A model generated the notes under the pieces. That model searched no databases, was not told the origin of the DNA, and was given only the letters and a program-made list of their open reading frames with translations. A stretch of 35,111 nt of DNA from CAZDME01 sp964506785 [NCBI: uncultured bacterium]. GTDB taxonomy: Bacteria > CAZDME01 > JAYEMH01. Location: contig CAZDME010000006.1 in the NCBI GenBank assembly GCA_964506785.1, positions 1-35,111 of the forward strand. The letters are read 5' to 3'. Positions 32,868 through 35,111 of the stretch are shown here, in pieces; the stretch's first letter is position 1; each line of letters opens with the position of its first letter. The position numbers and the translations under genes were made by a program.

Positions 32868-33974
32868 CTAAGGGGACACTTTCAACTCATCGACCCTTTT
32901 TTTTGCTACCTGCGCCAGGCGGCTTCGGGGGAATTTTTCTATCAACCGTTGATAAGTGGCAATGGCTTTAACTTTATCTTTCAATTCGCGTTCATAAACG
33001 ATGCCCATATTTAACAGGGCTAAAGGAATCCCCGGGGATTTGGGATATTCTTTAATTATCTTCTCCTGTGTTTCTATCGCCTTCTCCCAGTTCTTTTGAT
33101 TGAAATAACCGGTGCTCTCTAAATTAATGGCAATCAATCCCAAGGGATTTTCCTTATTCTCCCCGTAAATCTTCTGATAATAACTTATCGCTTCATTAAA
33201 AGCGCTTTCTGCCTGGACTTTGTCGTCCTTCAGTTGGTAATGATTAGCGATATAAAGGGGAATCCTTAGGCCTTCCTGGCTATAAGGATATTCATTCATT
33301 ATTTTCTTTAACAAGGCCAAGGCCTCCGGCCAACGCTCCTCTTTTTCGTAGAGAACGGCTAAGGCAAACCGGGCTTTAACCGTCAGCCCTTTAGCCGTCA
33401 TTTTTATTTTATCGGTCAGGCCGTTTTTACTAACCGTCTCATATCGTTTTATGGCCTCCGTAAAAGCCTCAGCCGCCTTGGGGAAATCGCCCAGTTTTTG
33501 ATAACGGCTGGCTAAATAGAAGGGCATCGCCAGTCCCTGGGAAGTCTGCGGATAGTCTTTGATTAAGCGGGCATAGATAATTGAGGCCCCCTCCCAGTTA
33601 TGCTGCATTTCATAGAGGCTGCCGATAATTGCTTTTGCCTGAGCGCATACCTCTTTATTATCCGAATAATCGGCGATAATCTTTTCCAATTCCTTCTCCG
33701 CCTGGCCGTAATGCTTCCGGGCAATATACAATTCTACGATTGCCCATTGTGCCTTTATTTTATCCGGCCAGTCCGGATACTTCTTGATGATAGCGCGGAA
33801 TCGATTGGCGGTAACTTCGAACTGTCCCGGCGGGGTGGCTTCCGGATTAGCCAAAATCTCTTTGACGGCTTTCTGGGCATGCCACATTTCTTTCTCCGCC
33901 GCATACTCCTGGCCGCAGCCGGCCATCCCCAAAACCGCCGTCAGAAACATACCTAAAATAAATATTTTCTTCAT
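32868..33974 (-). CDS. TPR-repeat lipoprotein
   Basis: A 368-residue predicted outer-membrane or periplasmic lipoprotein. The signal MKKIFILGMFLTAVLGMAGC ends with a lipobox cysteine at residue 20. The rest is a series of roughly 7-9 helical TPR-type repeats, with lines such as QAEKELEKIIADYSD, KAAEAFTEAIKRYE, EALALLKKIMNEYP and KAIETQEKIIKEYPKSPG, like the BamD/YbgF group. Such proteins are frequent partners of exosortase loci and may scaffold export or glycan assembly. It sits directly upstream of the exosortase. The exact partner is unknown. Confidence 0.85.
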   Translation of the reverse strand: MKKIFILGMFLTAVLGMAGCGQEYAAEKEMWHAQKAVKEILANPEATPPGQFEVTANRFRAIIKKYPDWPDKIKAQWAIVELYIARKHYGQAEKELEKIIADYSDNKEVCAQAKAIIGSLYEMQHNWEGASIIYARLIKDYPQTSQGLAMPFYLASRYQKLGDFPKAAEAFTEAIKRYETVSKNGLTDKIKMTAKGLTVKARFALAVLYEKEERWPEALALLKKIMNEYPYSQEGLRIPLYIANHYQLKDDKVQAESAFNEAISYYQKIYGENKENPLGLIAINLESTGYFNQKNWEKAIETQEKIIKEYPKSPGIPLALLNMGIVYERELKDKVKAIATYQRLIEKFPRSRLAQVAKKRVDELKVSP

Positions 33975-34004
33975 CGTTAATCCGATAAAATCCCTGGTTT
34001 TTCG

Positions 34005-34874
34005 CTAAGCTTCCGTTTCTTTATTCAAGATAAACAGCGTTGTCACCGCACTTAAAACAATCGAATCGACTACAAAAGTAATCACGATACCCAATCCCAG
34101 GATAAGCAGGGTAACCTCCGGGGAAAATTTTATCATTAGCCGCGGCAGATTATATTTCATCAAGGATATCGGGAAATTAAGCAAAGATGGTAAGAGAATA
34201 AGAATAAAGGTAGGCAAAAACAAATTTTTCATCAATCCAAACGACCGGATAATGCTTTTAAAAAATCCTTTTCCATCCAGGATTATCGCCGGGATGGCAA
34301 AAGCAAAAACGGTATTAATCATTACGGTAAGGACAAAATTGAGGTAAACGATTATTTGGCGCATTTGCCCGGAATTGAGGCCAAAGAGGAGCAGATGCTC
34401 CTGAAAATATTTTTTAAACAAGACACCCTCTCCTTTAAAAAAACCAAAAGCGAAAATGATTACCACGAACCAAACCGCCGCCAGGCTCAAATAGCGGGAA
34501 AGGGCTTTTTTAAATCCCTCGGCTAACTTCAGCGGCTCTTTCCTTATCTGCTGGCTGATTAAATAAACCATCCAGCCGCTGAGCAAAGAGACAAAAATTA
34601 TCCCTAAAAACAAAGTAAGATAATTGCTTAGTTTGTCGAGGAAAAGAAAATTGGCCGGATAATGGAGATAGTGAGCCCGGTGGAAATATTTCAATATCGG
34701 CCCGGCCAGGATAGAAAAAGGACGGCGGGGATAATAATAAAGCAAGGTTAGGCCTATAGAGTTAATTAGTGCCGCTATTGCTAAAGGAAGGACGATAATC
34801 GGCTTTTTGAAAAGAGCCGAAAAAGAAAGCTTCCAGACTGCCCCGCTAAGTTCAAGTTTCTCTTTAATTCGCAT
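34005..34874 (-). CDS. Multi-pass membrane protein of unknown function
   Basis: A 289-residue protein I cannot place in a named family with confidence. It has about six membrane helices: residues about 25-47, 88-110, 132-150, 175-200, 215-238 and 255-285. The N-terminus is cytoplasmic and basic. Charged loops (QQIRKEPLKLAEGFKKALSR) resemble the DUF4013-like group of integral proteins. It stands first in the run leading to the TPR lipoprotein and exosortase, 30 bases before the lipoprotein gene, so it may serve the same export pathway. Confidence 0.75.
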   Translation of the reverse strand: MRIKEKLELSGAVWKLSFSALFKKPIIVLPLAIAALINSIGLTLLYYYPRRPFSILAGPILKYFHRAHYLHYPANFLFLDKLSNYLTLFLGIIFVSLLSGWMVYLISQQIRKEPLKLAEGFKKALSRYLSLAAVWFVVIIFAFGFFKGEGVLFKKYFQEHLLLFGLNSGQMRQIIVYLNFVLTVMINTVFAFAIPAIILDGKGFFKSIIRSFGLMKNLFLPTFILILLPSLLNFPISLMKYNLPRLMIKFSPEVTLLILGLGIVITFVVDSIVLSAVTTLFILNKETEA

Positions 34875-34899
34875 TGTCAGCGTAATATAGCATAAAAGG

Positions 34900-34926
34900 A
34901 AAAAAAAAGCAAGGTTTTATCCTTGC
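34900..34926 (-). terminator. Intrinsic terminator of the PEP-CTERM gene
   Basis: On the minus strand GCAAGG-ATAAAA-CCTTGC forms a perfect six-pair stem followed by nine T. It lies about 80 bases after the PEP-CTERM stop codon and just before the next gene, so it ends that transcript. Confidence 0.88.
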
Positions 34927-34941
34927 TCCAGACCCCCGCCC

Positions 34942-35007
34942 TAAGAGAACCCAAGTGTTTAACTCGATAAAACCTGCAATCAAAAATTAAACCTTGAGTT
35001 TCTCTTA
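34942..35007. repeat. Eight-base inverted repeat after the PEP-CTERM gene
   Basis: TAAGAGAA (34942-34949) and TTCTCTTA (35000-35007) are exact inverted copies 50 bases apart. The right copy covers the stop codon. The function is unclear; it may protect the mRNA end. Confidence 0.35.
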
Positions 35008-35111
35008 AGAGCTCTGGCTTCTTTTCCTAACTTTGAAAGCAAAAATACCGGCTAATCCCGTCCCTAAAAGGAACCAGGTGCCGGGTTCCGGGGTATGCGC
35101 CGCCGGAATAA
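35005..35111 (-). CDS. PEP-CTERM sorting-signal protein, C-terminal end (runs off window)
   Basis: The last 35 codons of an exported protein whose body lies outside the window. The reading ends TPEPGTWFLLGTGLAGIFAF followed by KVRKRSQSS and a stop. This is the complete tripartite PEP-CTERM signal: a PEP motif, a hydrophobic helix and a short basic tail. Exosortase cuts at such signals. It is the probable substrate of the exosortase 2.2 kb downstream, and the terminator at 34900 closes its transcript. What the mature protein does cannot be seen. Confidence 0.88.
   Translation of the reverse strand, partial: IPAAHTPEPGTWFLLGTGLAGIFAFKVRKRSQSS

Overview
The window reads as a piece of a Gram-negative-type bacterial genome, probably a metagenome-derived member of an uncultured phylum. 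The combination of an exosortase/PEP-CTERM locus, a GDP-heptose glycan cluster, a ketoacid:ferredoxin oxidoreductase, non-mevalonate isoprenoid synthesis and moderate-to-low GC recalls Omnitrophota-like or neighbouring candidate phyla. That placement is an inference from gene content only. Nearly every gene is on the minus strand, so transcription runs from high to low coordinates.

Layout in transcription order. (1) 35111-31410: the end of a PEP-CTERM protein with its own terminator, a multi-pass membrane protein, a TPR lipoprotein, an exosortase and an EpsI-type partner. (2) 31280-21551: a good promoter and a leader hairpin, then thrS-infC-rpmI-rplT, a KtrB/KtrA potassium uptake pair, pheS-pheT, zapA, 6S RNA and 5-formyl-THF cyclo-ligase. 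This is a translation, cell-division and one-carbon block with a conserved zapA-6S-cyclo-ligase order. (3) 21493-13751: rny-ymdB-folD-xseA-xseB-dxs, a small exported protein and nadK. (4) 12880-10214: a four-gene 2-ketoacid:ferredoxin oxidoreductase (delta-alpha-beta-gamma), then gltX. (5) 8831-6407: a short accessory-looking island with a secreted SH3-like protein and a Fic protein, flanked by tRNA-Gln and tRNA-Glu. (6) 6335-385: a tightly overlapping glycan operon: UDP-galactopyranose-mutase-like flavoprotein, GT2 glycosyltransferase, NAD epimerase, a three-domain nucleotidyltransferase/HAD phosphatase/P-loop kinase fusion, a heptose-7-phosphate kinase, and the first 42 codons of a sedoheptulose-7-phosphate isomerase. 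The operon is broken abruptly at about 385-395, where a GC-rich ribulokinase N-terminus begins. Together the sugar genes would give GDP-D-glycero-D-manno-heptose if the isomerase were intact.

Two further layers stand out. First, the gaps between genes carry dispersed, word-like repeats: a 44-nt unit in three near copies, a 32-nt exact repeat, a 34-nt REP-like hairpin in three exact copies, and several other hairpins. Second, the translation genes have unusual architectures: ThrS lacks the TGS domain, PheT lacks the EMAP-like tRNA-binding domain, and infC most likely starts with AUU. The strongest candidates for follow-up are the composition break at 385-395, the three-domain sugar enzyme, the repeat families, and the inverted repeat with three iterons at the end of the Fic gene.
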